A stretch of 13,660 nucleotides of DNA from an uncultured Mycoplasmatota bacterium (GCA_900549285.1 URNW01000024.1:1-13660); one strand, 5' to 3'. Numbered from the stretch's first letter, positions 1 through 6,798 are shown. Made by a program: numbers and translations. The notes: generated from the sequence alone by a model not told the origin.

Positions 1-2
1 GT

Positions 3-848
3 AGTGATACAAGTAAATGTGAAGAAACAAATGGAATTTATGAGAGTGTAGATGACTGGGGGACAAGTTATTATTATAGAGGTGCGGTCAATAATAACTG
101 GGTCAAATTTGCAGGATTTTACTGGAGAATTATAAGAATCAATGGAGATGGAAGTATCCGAATGATTTATAATGGAACAAGTACAAATACAACAGTAACA
201 AGTACAATGATCAATAGTTCGAAAGCATTTAATCCAAGTTATAACCGAAGTGAATATGTTGGGTATATGTACACGACAAACCAACAACATGGAAATACAA
301 CAAATAGTCCAATAAAAGATGTAGTAGATAGCTGGTATAGTAGTAATTTAGCAAGTTATGCTGATAAGGTAAGTACAGAGGCAGGATTTTGTGGAGATAG
401 AAACATGGCAAGCGGATCCTCATGGAGTAGTACTCCAAGTAGTACTATCTATTATGCAGCAAGAGAAAGATTATTTACAAATAAGACACCAACATTAAAA
501 TGTAGTAATAGTAATGATTTATATACAACCTCATCAAGTAGTAAAGGAAATAAAGCATTATCTAATTCAGTAGGACTCATTACAGCAGATGAAGTATCAA
601 TGGCAGGAGGAGTATACGGTCAAACTAATCAAAGTTATTACCTATATAATAATCAATATTATTGGACGATGTCTCCATTTTTCTTTGATGGCTTTGCTGT
701 CGTGTTCGGTGTGTTTTCGAATGGCAGCCTCATCGACGCGAACGTGAGTAACTCTACTCCGAGTGTGCGCCCAGTTATTAATATAGCTAACAACGTGACA
801 ATAAAATCTGGTGATGGCACTAGTGATAACCCTTACATTGTAATTTGA
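3..848 (+). CDS. Putative secreted/surface protein, 5'-truncated, with hypervariable C-terminal domain (candidate DGR target)
   Basis: The reading frame is open to the left edge, so the gene starts outside the window; 281 residues are visible and the ATG at 162 is merely internal. I see Ser/Thr/Asn/Tyr-rich sequence, three Cys in the visible part, and motifs such as FAGFYWRIIRINGDGS, GFCGDRNM, YYWTMSP and VRPVINIANN followed by a GDGTSDNPYIVI end. This style (WRI..INGDG near the middle, W.MSP and VRPVI at the C-terminus) recalls extracellular proteins of gut Bacilli whose last ~100 residues adopt a C-type-lectin-like fold; that fold is an inference. Codons 672-773 carry a retroelement-type variable region (separate entry). 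The TGA stop at 846-848 fits the family-like ending. No signal peptide can be seen because the N-terminus is missing. Ligand or adhesin function is probable but unproven. Confidence 0.85.
   Translation, partial: SDTSKCEETNGIYESVDDWGTSYYYRGAVNNNWVKFAGFYWRIIRINGDGSIRMIYNGTSTNTTVTSTMINSSKAFNPSYNRSEYVGYMYTTNQQHGNTTNSPIKDVVDSWYSSNLASYADKVSTEAGFCGDRNMASGSSWSSTPSSTIYYAARERLFTNKTPTLKCSNSNDLYTTSSSSKGNKALSNSVGLITADEVSMAGGVYGQTNQSYYLYNNQYYWTMSPFFFDGFAVVFGVFSNGSLIDANVSNSTPSVRPVINIANNVTIKSGDGTSDNPYIVI
663..773 (+). other. Candidate DGR variable region (VR) in the 3' end of the surface-protein gene
   Basis: Between the codons for WTMSP and VRPV the composition changes abruptly. The 102 nt at 672-773 are 52/102 GC with only 15 adenines, in a gene that is otherwise A-rich. 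Read in frame, the codons at 678, 681, 684, 687, 693, 699, 708, 714, 720, 726, 732, 735, 741, 747, 750, 753, 756 and 762 are all NNY (TTT, GAT, GTC, GGT, AGC, ATC, GAC, AAC, TCT...). The intervening codons (GGC, GCT, GTG, TTC, TCG, CTC, GCG, CCG, CGC) contain no A at all. Every adenine from 678 to 770 therefore sits in an NNY codon, as expected if an AAY-rich template repeat had been copied by an adenine-mutagenic reverse transcriptase. The template and the enzyme are not in the window, so this is a signature and not proof. Confidence 0.72.
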
Positions 849-860
849 AATTGAATTTAT

Positions 861-897
861 CTTGCCTATGTCGCTTAATCCTTTACACATGGGCAAG
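861..897 (+). other. 11-bp stem-loop just after the variable gene
   Basis: CTTGCCTATGT (861-871) pairs with ACATGGGCAAG (887-897), with one G-U pair and a 15-nt loop, starting 12 nt after the stop codon. No T-run follows, so it is not an intrinsic terminator. DGR target genes often carry a hairpin or cruciform just downstream of the variable region that helps mutagenic homing. The position fits, although the loop is longer than in the well-studied phage example. Confidence 0.6.
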
Positions 898-912
898 TAT
901 AATACATTTAAT

Positions 913-947
913 GAGTGAAGCCTAACACAACTTCACTCTAATTTTTT
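913..947 (+). terminator. Intrinsic terminator of the surface-protein gene
   Basis: GAGTGAAG (913-920) pairs perfectly with CTTCACTC (931-938) around a 10-nt loop, followed by TAA and six T (942-947). It lies about 65 nt after the stop codon and abuts an oppositely directed terminator. Confidence 0.8.
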
Positions 948-949
948 GC

Positions 950-984
950 AAAAAAAATCGAAGCTGCCCCCTGAAGACAGCTTC
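950..984 (-). terminator. Intrinsic terminator, minus strand, ending the candidate small RNA
   Basis: On the minus strand GAAGCTG (984-978) and CAGCTTC (966-960) form a 7-bp perfect stem around an 11-nt loop containing GGGGG, followed by GA and eight T (957-950). No protein gene on the minus strand ends here, so the terminator implies a non-coding minus-strand transcript. Confidence 0.75.
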
Positions 985-1053
985 TTAAAAGAATAAAAAG
1001 GGGTTGACTAGTGTGATACTAGCACCAATTCGCCTTGTTAAGTGAATTGGTGA
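950..1053 (-). ncRNA. Candidate ~100-nt structured small RNA
   Basis: Read on the minus strand, a promoter (1087-1059) places the first base near 1052, exactly at a 9-bp perfect stem CACCAATTC / GAATTGGTG (1052-1044 with 1031-1023, 12-nt loop). A 5-bp stem CTAGT / ACTAG (1022-1018 with 1012-1008) follows directly, then a single-stranded C-rich/U-rich stretch (CAACCCCTTTTT), then the terminator hairpin. The terminator loop (AGGGG) could pair with the CCCCT upstream to make a pseudoknot. No open reading frame of useful length is apparent in it. It resembles no Rfam class I can name; a tracrRNA, SRP RNA or 6S RNA does not fit. It may act as a regulator of neighbouring or distant mRNAs, but the target is unknown. 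Confidence 0.6.
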
Positions 1054-1058
1054 TTGTT

Positions 1059-1087
1059 ATATTAAAGGATAAACCGAATTTTGTCAA
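1059..1087 (-). promoter_or_regulatory. Sigma-A-type promoter of the candidate small RNA
   Basis: On the minus strand a perfect TTGACA -35 box (1087-1082) is separated by 17 nt from TAATAT (1064-1059, 4 of 6 matches to TATAAT). The alternative TATAAC at 1061-1056 would need a 20-nt spacer. It is divergent from the promoter of the membrane-protein gene, with a very A/T-rich tract (1095-1125) between them that could serve as an UP element for either. Confidence 0.55.
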
Positions 1088-1125
1088 CTACTTTTTATGA
1101 ATTTTTAAAAAAATTTTTAAATTAA

Positions 1126-1154
1126 TTTACAAAGGGAGTTTAGTTTGTTAAAAT
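1126..1154 (+). promoter_or_regulatory. Promoter of the membrane-protein gene
   Basis: TTTACA (1126-1131), a 17-nt spacer and TAAAAT (1149-1154). The predicted start of transcription near 1161 coincides with the ribosome site GGTAGGTG, giving a leader of only about 14 nt before the ATG at 1175. Confidence 0.7.
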
Positions 1155-1174
1155 TGTAATGGTAGGTGTTAAAG

Positions 1175-2797
1175 ATGATTATAAAAAAACCATATGCCTT
1201 TATTATAAAACATTTTAGATTAATTCATTTATTATTATTAATACCAATGTTTTTTTTAGTAACTCAAACAAAAGAAATTATTACTTTTTTTAGTGAATAT
1301 GTAGCCAATGATTATACTTTAGCATCATCAACAGATGTTTTATCATCACTAGCAAGCAATTATATTAATATATTCATGTATATAGCAGTTATCATTATTA
1401 TGGTAGTTCTAATTTTTTTATCAATTGTGTTACAGCGGAAGGAAAAACCAACAAAATTTTATAATATTAGTATAGTTTATTATTTAGTATTTTTTATCTT
1501 AATTACAGTAAGCTTTACGATTTTTAAAGCAATAGAAAATGATACTTTAGATCCTGTCTTTGCTAGATTAATTAGAGATTTATCAATGTTAATACATTAT
1601 AGTCAATATATTTTTATAATCTATACAGGAATTAGAGGAATTGGTTTTAATATTAAGAAGTTTGATTTTAAAAGTGATTTGTCTGAATTAGAAATTAGTA
1701 ATGAAGATAGTGAAGAAGTAGAGTTTTTAATTGGAATTGATTCTGATAAAGCTAAAAGAACAATACGACGCTTTTTTAGAGAGACAAAATATTACTATAA
1801 AGAGAATAAATTTATCTTTATTGTAATTTTTATCATTTTAATTGGTGTAGCAGGAACTCTTTTATATATGAATAAAGAAGTATATCAAAGAGTATATAAA
1901 GAAAATGATAGTATAGCATCAGGATATTTAAATTTTAAAATCAAAGATAGTTTTATTTCTAATCTAAGTCAAAATGGAAAAGTATTAAATAAAGATAAAT
2001 ATTATGTAATCTTGCAGCTTGAAATAACAAACCGCTATCGTGAAGATCATGAATTCAATTATATTAATTTAGAATTAACGATAAATAATAAATATGTTTT
2101 ACCAAACTTATCGATTGCTAATTATTTTACAGATTACGGAACTCCATATAGTGGTACATATATAAAAGGAAATACAAGTAATGATTATATTTTAGTTTAT
2201 GAAATTGATAAAACTTTAATTAACCAAGATTTTCTTATAACGGTATACTCTCATTATGATGGTAGTGTAGGGGGAATTGGCACTGTAAATAATCGAATTA
2301 GTTTAGATCCTACCTTAATTAGTGAAAAAATTAATTCGACTAATGTTTCTTTAGGAACCAATATTAATTTATCTAATACTAATTTAGGAAATTCTAAATT
2401 TACTCTTTTAGACTATGAATTTACAAATCGATATGAATATACCTATAATTATTGTGTAAATACTGATAAATGTATTCCTTCAACTGGTATCATTTCGATT
2501 GATTATACATCAGATGGAACGAATAAAACTCTTCTAGTACTAGATTATGACTTAATAATAGATGAAAAGATTCCTTATATGAATATAAGAAAATCATTTA
2601 AATCAGTATTTGAAGATTATACTGAAATTGTTTATCAATTAAATGGTAAGACATATACATCCAAAGTAACTTTAGCAAATCCATCTTCATATAATGAAAA
2701 AGCGATTATAAAAGTTCCCAATGAAATCCAAAATGCTGATCAAATAGAGTTTGTTTTAACCATAAGAAATATGTCTTATCGTATAAGATTAACCTAA
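1175..2797 (+). CDS. Multi-pass membrane protein of unknown function with large extracytoplasmic C-terminal domain
   Basis: 540 residues from the ATG at 1175, which has an AGGTG ribosome site 8 nt upstream; an in-frame GTG at 1166 overlaps that site and is less likely. Hydrophobic segments lie near residues 15-30, 63-85, 97-116, 131-152 and 212-230. Between the fourth and fifth is a loop of ~60 residues with an acidic stretch (SELEISNEDSEEVEF) and then a basic one (KAKRTIRRFFRETK). Residues ~240-540 are Thr/Asn/Tyr-rich and beta-like, with two NRYE/NRYRED-type motifs (ITNRYREDHEF, FTNRYEYTY) that hint at two related beta-sandwich modules. I do not recognise the family; the domain vaguely resembles the DUF4352-type folds seen on Gram-positive surface proteins, which is only an impression. 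It is transcribed alone, ahead of the Rel-like gene, which has its own promoter. Confidence 0.85.
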   Translation: MIIKKPYAFIIKHFRLIHLLLLIPMFFLVTQTKEIITFFSEYVANDYTLASSTDVLSSLASNYINIFMYIAVIIIMVVLIFLSIVLQRKEKPTKFYNISIVYYLVFFILITVSFTIFKAIENDTLDPVFARLIRDLSMLIHYSQYIFIIYTGIRGIGFNIKKFDFKSDLSELEISNEDSEEVEFLIGIDSDKAKRTIRRFFRETKYYYKENKFIFIVIFIILIGVAGTLLYMNKEVYQRVYKENDSIASGYLNFKIKDSFISNLSQNGKVLNKDKYYVILQLEITNRYREDHEFNYINLELTINNKYVLPNLSIANYFTDYGTPYSGTYIKGNTSNDYILVYEIDKTLINQDFLITVYSHYDGSVGGIGTVNNRISLDPTLISEKINSTNVSLGTNINLSNTNLGNSKFTLLDYEFTNRYEYTYNYCVNTDKCIPSTGIISIDYTSDGTNKTLLVLDYDLIIDEKIPYMNIRKSFKSVFEDYTEIVYQLNGKTYTSKVTLANPSSYNEKAIIKVPNEIQNADQIEFVLTIRNMSYRIRLT

Positions 2798-2803
2798 ATA
2801 AAA

Positions 2804-2832
2804 TTGACAATTATTTACAATTTTGATATGAT
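2804..2832 (+). promoter_or_regulatory. Strong promoter of the Rel-like gene
   Basis: TTGACA (2804-2809), a 17-nt spacer and TATGAT (2827-2832), immediately after the stop codon of the upstream gene. The start point would be near 2839, then the ribosome site AAGGGGTGAT (2848-2857) 5 nt before the ATG. Confidence 0.85.
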
Positions 2833-2862
2833 AACCATAATTTCATTAAGGGGTGATGGGTT

Positions 2863-4308
2863 ATGGAAAATAAAAATAAAAGAAAAGCAAATCACACAGA
2901 GATTTATGAAGAACTATTAAAAGAAGCTAAAAAGCGATTTAATGAGCAAGACATGCTTCTAATAAAGAAAGCTTATTTAATGGCTAAAGATTTACATAGA
3001 GGTCAAAAACGGAATAGTGGTGAGCCGTATATAATTCATCCTGTTTATGTAGCATATATTCTTTTAACAGAAATGCATCTTTATGATGCTGATACTATTG
3101 TTGCTTCCCTTCTTCATGACACCATGGAAGACTGTGGAATTAGTTTTGAATTTTTAGCCAAGCACTTTAATTTAAATGTAGCAAGATTAGTAGAAGGTGT
3201 AAGCAAACTAAAAGATCCTAATTTTTTAACCAAAGAAGAAAAAGAGGATTATAATAATTATTTGTTATTAAAAAGTATTTTAGATGATTATCGAGAAATA
3301 TATATTAAATTAGCGGATCGATTACATAATATGAGAACACTAGATTATAAAACAGAAAGTAAAAGAAGAGAAAAAAGTGCTGAAACTTTAAGATTTTTTG
3401 TACCTCTAGCAATTCATGTAGGAGCAAGTATAGTCAAAAATGAATTGGCAGATATTTCTTTTAAATATTTAAGCAAAAGAAATTATCAAGAAATAAAAGG
3501 GATGCAAGAAGATTATTTAATTAAGCATCTTCCCGTTATAGAAGAAATATTAGGATATTTAAAATTTTTATTATATGATTCTGAAAAAATTCTTGATGTT
3601 CGTCCTCATATTATGAATAGTTTTGCTATTTATCAAGCACTAATCAATAACAAAAAGATCTCCTTATTACCCAATTTAATTTCTTTTGATATTACAGTGA
3701 ATCATGAAGAAGAAATAAGATTGATCGAAGAAAAAATAAAAAGTAAATTTAATGTGATGGCAGAATATACGAAAGATTTTATAAAAAATCCTAGAAACAA
3801 TGGATATCAAGCTTTACATTTATCTATTAAAGGTCATAAAGGTATCCCATATCAAGTTCGCATTTTTACATCTCAAATGGCTTTAGTAAATAGTTATGGA
3901 TTCTCTGCTTTACTTCAAATTTATCCCAATAAAACAATTGAAGAAATACAAGAAGAATTAATAAAAGATAATAGATTTTTTCAAGTATTAAGTAAAAATT
4001 CTCAACTTTACGATAAACCTTTTGATTTAATTGATAAATCCGTAAGAGAATTACTTTCTGATAAAATAAAAGTATATGTAGCAAATGGAGCTGAATATTA
4101 TTTACCAGCTACTTCAACTGTAGCAGATTTAGCAGATAAAATTCATTCTAAATTAAAATACGAAGGAATAGGAGCTTTAGTAAACGGCGTAGAAGTAAGT
4201 TTAAGTTTTCCTCTAAAAGAAAACGATCAAGTAATCATTTTAACAAAAGATTATTCGTCAAAGCATCTTGATCAAAAGTCGCCTCAAGAACGTATTTTAA
4301 AAAAATAA
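2863..4308 (+). CDS. rel: RelA/SpoT-family protein, HD hydrolase + degenerate synthetase + TGS; probable (p)ppGpp hydrolase
   Basis: Cytosolic alarmone enzyme of 481 residues, against ~730 for a full-length Rel. The HD hydrolase domain (about 25-200) keeps the expected residues: H59 (GEPYIIHP), H85-D86 with E89-D90 (LLHDTMED) and D152 (KLADRLHNMRTL). These hydrolyse ppGpp to GDP plus pyrophosphate in the family, using Mn2+. The following synthetase-like domain (~230-355) retains NNGYQALH but is damaged. The catalytic Glu of E-V-Q-I-R-T is Q331 (YQVRIFT), the Arg of that motif is F335, the Arg of the D-L-x-A-I-R motif is absent after FD276, and the basic GRPKxxYSIYRK segment is eroded (VRPHIMNSFAIYQAL). 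A TGS domain follows (~400-468), and the C-terminal helical, zinc-finger and ACT regions are missing. I infer a hydrolase-only enzyme, SpoT-like in activity. If so, ppGpp must be made elsewhere, for example by a small alarmone synthetase. It has its own promoter and terminator. Confidence 0.9.
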   Translation: MENKNKRKANHTEIYEELLKEAKKRFNEQDMLLIKKAYLMAKDLHRGQKRNSGEPYIIHPVYVAYILLTEMHLYDADTIVASLLHDTMEDCGISFEFLAKHFNLNVARLVEGVSKLKDPNFLTKEEKEDYNNYLLLKSILDDYREIYIKLADRLHNMRTLDYKTESKRREKSAETLRFFVPLAIHVGASIVKNELADISFKYLSKRNYQEIKGMQEDYLIKHLPVIEEILGYLKFLLYDSEKILDVRPHIMNSFAIYQALINNKKISLLPNLISFDITVNHEEEIRLIEEKIKSKFNVMAEYTKDFIKNPRNNGYQALHLSIKGHKGIPYQVRIFTSQMALVNSYGFSALLQIYPNKTIEEIQEELIKDNRFFQVLSKNSQLYDKPFDLIDKSVRELLSDKIKVYVANGAEYYLPATSTVADLADKIHSKLKYEGIGALVNGVEVSLSFPLKENDQVIILTKDYSSKHLDQKSPQERILKK

Positions 4309-4311
4309 AAC

Positions 4312-4336
4312 ATTCCAATAAACTTGGAATTTTTTT
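4312..4336 (+). terminator. Intrinsic terminator after the Rel-like gene
   Basis: ATTCCAA (4312-4318) pairs with TTGGAAT (4324-4330) around a 5-nt loop, followed directly by six T. It separates this gene from the ftsA promoter ten bases later. Confidence 0.85.
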
Positions 4337-4345
4337 GTTAATATC

Positions 4346-4374
4346 TTGAAAAACAACTAAAATTAAAGTATAAT
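4346..4374 (+). promoter_or_regulatory. Promoter of the ftsA-ftsZ operon
   Basis: TTGAAA (4346-4351), a 17-nt spacer and a perfect TATAAT (4369-4374). The AGGAGG ribosome site (4388-4393) lies 5 nt before the ftsA ATG. Confidence 0.85.
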
Positions 4375-4398
4375 TAAAGAAAATAGTAGGAGGAAACT

Positions 4399-5640
4399 AT
4401 GAGGAAAATTATTGCAAGTTTAGATATAGGAACTAGTTCAATTAAACTTATAGTTGGTGAGTTCATTAAAAATCGCCTCAATATTTTATGTACCTCTGAA
4501 GTCCCTAGTAAAGGAATGAAAAAAGGGTTAGTGTATTATCGTGAAGAATTAATACCTGTTTTAAAAGAAACTTTTCATAAAGCCGAAGAAATGCTAGGAA
4601 TTCCTGTAAAAGAAGTAGTATTATCTATTCCAGCCTATTATACAGAGGCCCAAATGTCAGAAGGAACAAGTACAATAACCAATGAAGATCATGTAGTAAC
4701 TTATCAAGATTTAATACGAGCAATGCATGCCGCTAGCTATAACAAAATAGGAGAAGATGAAGAATTAATCTCCATTCTACCTACCACTTATAAAGTGGAT
4801 AATGATATTGTGAGAAATCCAATTAATATGATAGGAAATAAACTATCTATAAAAGCAGTATTAATAACTGCTCCTAAAAGTAATGTAATAGATTTTTTAA
4901 AAATACTAGAAACGATAGGAATAAAAGTAGTAGATGTTGTAACATCTTCTTTAGGAGATTATGCTTGCAATCGTATTAAGGACTCAGAAAATAAAGTAGG
5001 AGCCTTAATCAATATAGGTGAAGAAACAACTACTGTATCTATTTTTAATAAAGGAATATTAACAAGAGCTGAAGTAATTGAACTTGGTGGAGCAAATATT
5101 GATAATGATATAGCATATATATATAAAATAACGAAAAAAGATGCTAAAGAATTAAAGGAGAAAATTGGTCTTGCGTGTACAGATATGGCAAGAAGTGAAG
5201 AAAAAGTAACTTTAACTGATCGATTAGGGGAAAGCATTTTAATCAATCAAAAAGATTTAAGTGAAATTATTGAAAGTAGATTAAAAGAAATATTAGATTT
5301 ATCAAAAAAGCAAATAAACTTATTAACAAAACGAGAAATTGAGTATATAATTGTAACAGGAGGATCTAGTGAAATAGGAGATTTTCATAATTTACTCGAT
5401 AAAGTCTTTACTAAACCCTCTATTCTTGGTAAAATAGATACTGTAGGAGCTAGAAATAATAAATTTAGTACTGCATTAGGAACCATTAAATATTATAATG
5501 GTAGATTAAAATTAAAAAATAAAGAATATTCCGTATTTAATTTAGATGAACTAGAAATATTAAGCGGAGTTCATAAAAAAGTAAGTATAAATGAAAATTC
5601 CATATTAGGAAAATTATTTGGATATTTTTTTGATAGTTAA
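4399..5640 (+). CDS. ftsA: Cell division protein FtsA (actin-like membrane tether for FtsZ)
   Basis: 413 residues, the usual FtsA length. FtsA polymerises on the inner membrane face and anchors the FtsZ ring. The phosphate-1 loop SLDIGTSSIK (D9) is intact. The FtsA-specific 1C/SHS2 subdomain lies at about 80-165 (EVVLSIPAYYTEAQM ... SIKAVLITAPKSNV). The phosphate-2 region is divergent: family DIGGGTTD reads NIGEETTT here (N205, E208, E209, T212). The adenosine motif IIVTGGSSEIGDFHNLL follows. The C-terminus NSILGKLFGYFFDS has the look of the amphipathic membrane-targeting helix. ftsZ follows 12 nt downstream, so the two are almost certainly co-transcribed and co-function at midcell. The altered phosphate-2 motif suggests ATP hydrolysis is weak or absent, which some FtsA proteins tolerate. 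Confidence 0.95.
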   Translation: MRKIIASLDIGTSSIKLIVGEFIKNRLNILCTSEVPSKGMKKGLVYYREELIPVLKETFHKAEEMLGIPVKEVVLSIPAYYTEAQMSEGTSTITNEDHVVTYQDLIRAMHAASYNKIGEDEELISILPTTYKVDNDIVRNPINMIGNKLSIKAVLITAPKSNVIDFLKILETIGIKVVDVVTSSLGDYACNRIKDSENKVGALINIGEETTTVSIFNKGILTRAEVIELGGANIDNDIAYIYKITKKDAKELKEKIGLACTDMARSEEKVTLTDRLGESILINQKDLSEIIESRLKEILDLSKKQINLLTKREIEYIIVTGGSSEIGDFHNLLDKVFTKPSILGKIDTVGARNNKFSTALGTIKYYNGRLKLKNKEYSVFNLDELEILSGVHKKVSINENSILGKLFGYFFDS

Positions 5641-5652
5641 GGAGAGTGCAAT

Positions 5653-6726
5653 ATGAACGGTTTAGAAATGGATCAAATAGCTAAAATCAAAGTCGTTGGT
5701 GTTGGCGGTGGGGGAAATAATGCCGTTAATAGAATGATTGAAGAAGGAGTAAAAGGTGTCGAATTTATAGTAGTAAATACTGATTTACAAGTTCTAAATG
5801 CATCAAAATGTGAAAATAAAATTCAAATTGGAGCTACAATTACTGAAGGCTTAGGAGCAGGAGCAAATCCTGAAATAGGAAGAGCTGCAGCAATAGAATC
5901 AAAAGTAGATTTAGAAGAAGCAATTAAAGGAGCAGATATGGTCTTTGTTGCTTGTGGTATGGGTGGAGGAACTGGTACTGGTGCCGCACCTGTCATTGCT
6001 GAGATCGCTCAAGAATCAGGAGCTCTAACAGTAGGTATTGTAACCAAACCATTCCGTTTTGAAGGAAAAAGAAGAATGGAAAATGCTTTATTAGGACTTG
6101 AAGAATTAAAGAAAAATGTTGATACGCTAATAGTAATACCAAATGATAAGTTACGCGACATCATTGATCGTAACACTTCATTTAAAGATGCCTTTAAAGA
6201 AGTAGATAATGTCCTTCACCGTGGTGTTCAATCAATATCTGATTTAATTGCTGTTACAGGAATCATTAACTTGGACTTTGCTGATGTTAAAACAGTAATG
6301 CAAAAATCAGGAACTGCAATTATAGGAATTGGATGCAATGCTGGAGAAAATAGAGCAATAGAAGCAGCTAGACAAGCAGTAGCAAATTCTTTATTAGAGG
6401 CAACGATTGAAGGAGCAACAAACGCAATTGTCAATGTTACAGGTGGTTCTAATTTAACATTATTTGAAATTGAAGATGCGGTAGAAACAGTTCGTGCTGC
6501 TGCAAATAATGATGTTAATATTATTTTTGGAGCAATTCAGAATGATAATTTAACAGATGAAGTCATTGTAACTGTTATTGCAACAGGTTTTGAAAATGAA
6601 GGAGAAACAGATGAGATGTTATTTAGCGATAATACTCAAATGCCAAGACGTCGTCCTCAAGTAGAAAATTTAGATGATGAGTATGATATTCCTCCGTTTT
6701 TAAGAAATAAGGACAATAGATTTTAA
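5653..6726 (+). CDS. ftsZ: Cell division GTPase FtsZ (tubulin homologue)
   Basis: 357 residues. FtsZ forms GTP-dependent protofilaments that make the cytokinetic ring. Visible motifs are the nucleotide loop GGGGNNAVNRM near the N-terminus and the tubulin signature GMGGGTGTGAAP (about 102-113). The T7 synergy loop NLDFAD has D208 and D211, which complete the GTPase site of the neighbouring subunit. The linker is short, and the conserved C-terminal peptide DIPPFLRN plus a basic tail (KDNRF) binds FtsA and other partners. All catalytic residues appear intact. The ribosome site GGAGAG (5641-5646) lies directly after the ftsA stop codon. The linker is much shorter than in many Gram-positives, suggesting few extra FtsZ-binding regulators. 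Confidence 0.98.
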   Translation: MNGLEMDQIAKIKVVGVGGGGNNAVNRMIEEGVKGVEFIVVNTDLQVLNASKCENKIQIGATITEGLGAGANPEIGRAAAIESKVDLEEAIKGADMVFVACGMGGGTGTGAAPVIAEIAQESGALTVGIVTKPFRFEGKRRMENALLGLEELKKNVDTLIVIPNDKLRDIIDRNTSFKDAFKEVDNVLHRGVQSISDLIAVTGIINLDFADVKTVMQKSGTAIIGIGCNAGENRAIEAARQAVANSLLEATIEGATNAIVNVTGGSNLTLFEIEDAVETVRAAANNDVNIIFGAIQNDNLTDEVIVTVIATGFENEGETDEMLFSDNTQMPRRRPQVENLDDEYDIPPFLRNKDNRF

Positions 6727-6750
6727 AGAGTGATGAAATCATTCTTTTTT
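6725..6750 (+). terminator. Intrinsic terminator of the ftsA-ftsZ operon
   Basis: AAAGAGTGAT (6725-6734) pairs with ATCATTCTTT (6738-6747) with one G-U pair around a 3-nt loop, within a T-run. The first arm overlaps the ftsZ stop codon. Confidence 0.8.
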
Positions 6751-6752
6751 AA

Positions 6753-6781
6753 TTGTAATCATATCCCAATTTTGCTATACT
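6753..6781 (+). promoter_or_regulatory. Promoter of the glycosyltransferase/ATP-grasp unit
   Basis: TTGTAA (6753-6758), a 17-nt spacer and TATACT (6776-6781) with an upstream TGC making an extended -10. The start point would fall at the ribosome site GGTGAG (6788-6793), so the leader is about 11 nt. Confidence 0.7.
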
Positions 6782-6798
6782 GTTAATGGTGAGTAGTA

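Noticed and set aside
846..878. TGA read as tryptophan (Mycoplasma-type code), extending the first gene to the TAA at 876-878
   Set aside because: Tryptophan is written TGG throughout (for example WTMSP, SWYP, GWDV), the recognised genes contain no in-frame TGA, and the protein ends naturally at the TGA.
229..896. Minus-strand open frames opposite the surface-protein gene (229-438 and 642-896)
   Set aside because: They lie antisense to a well-supported coding frame, have no ribosome site, and look like low-complexity or shadow translations. The second crosses the stem-loop and gene end only by chance.
1166..1168. GTG start for the membrane protein
   Set aside because: It overlaps the only good ribosome site (GGTAGGTG), which is spaced correctly for the ATG at 1175.
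2803..2826. AAAATTG/CAATTTT hairpin after the membrane-protein gene as a terminator
   Set aside because: The stem is all weak pairs but one and coincides with the TTGACA-17-TATGAT promoter, so the promoter explains it better.
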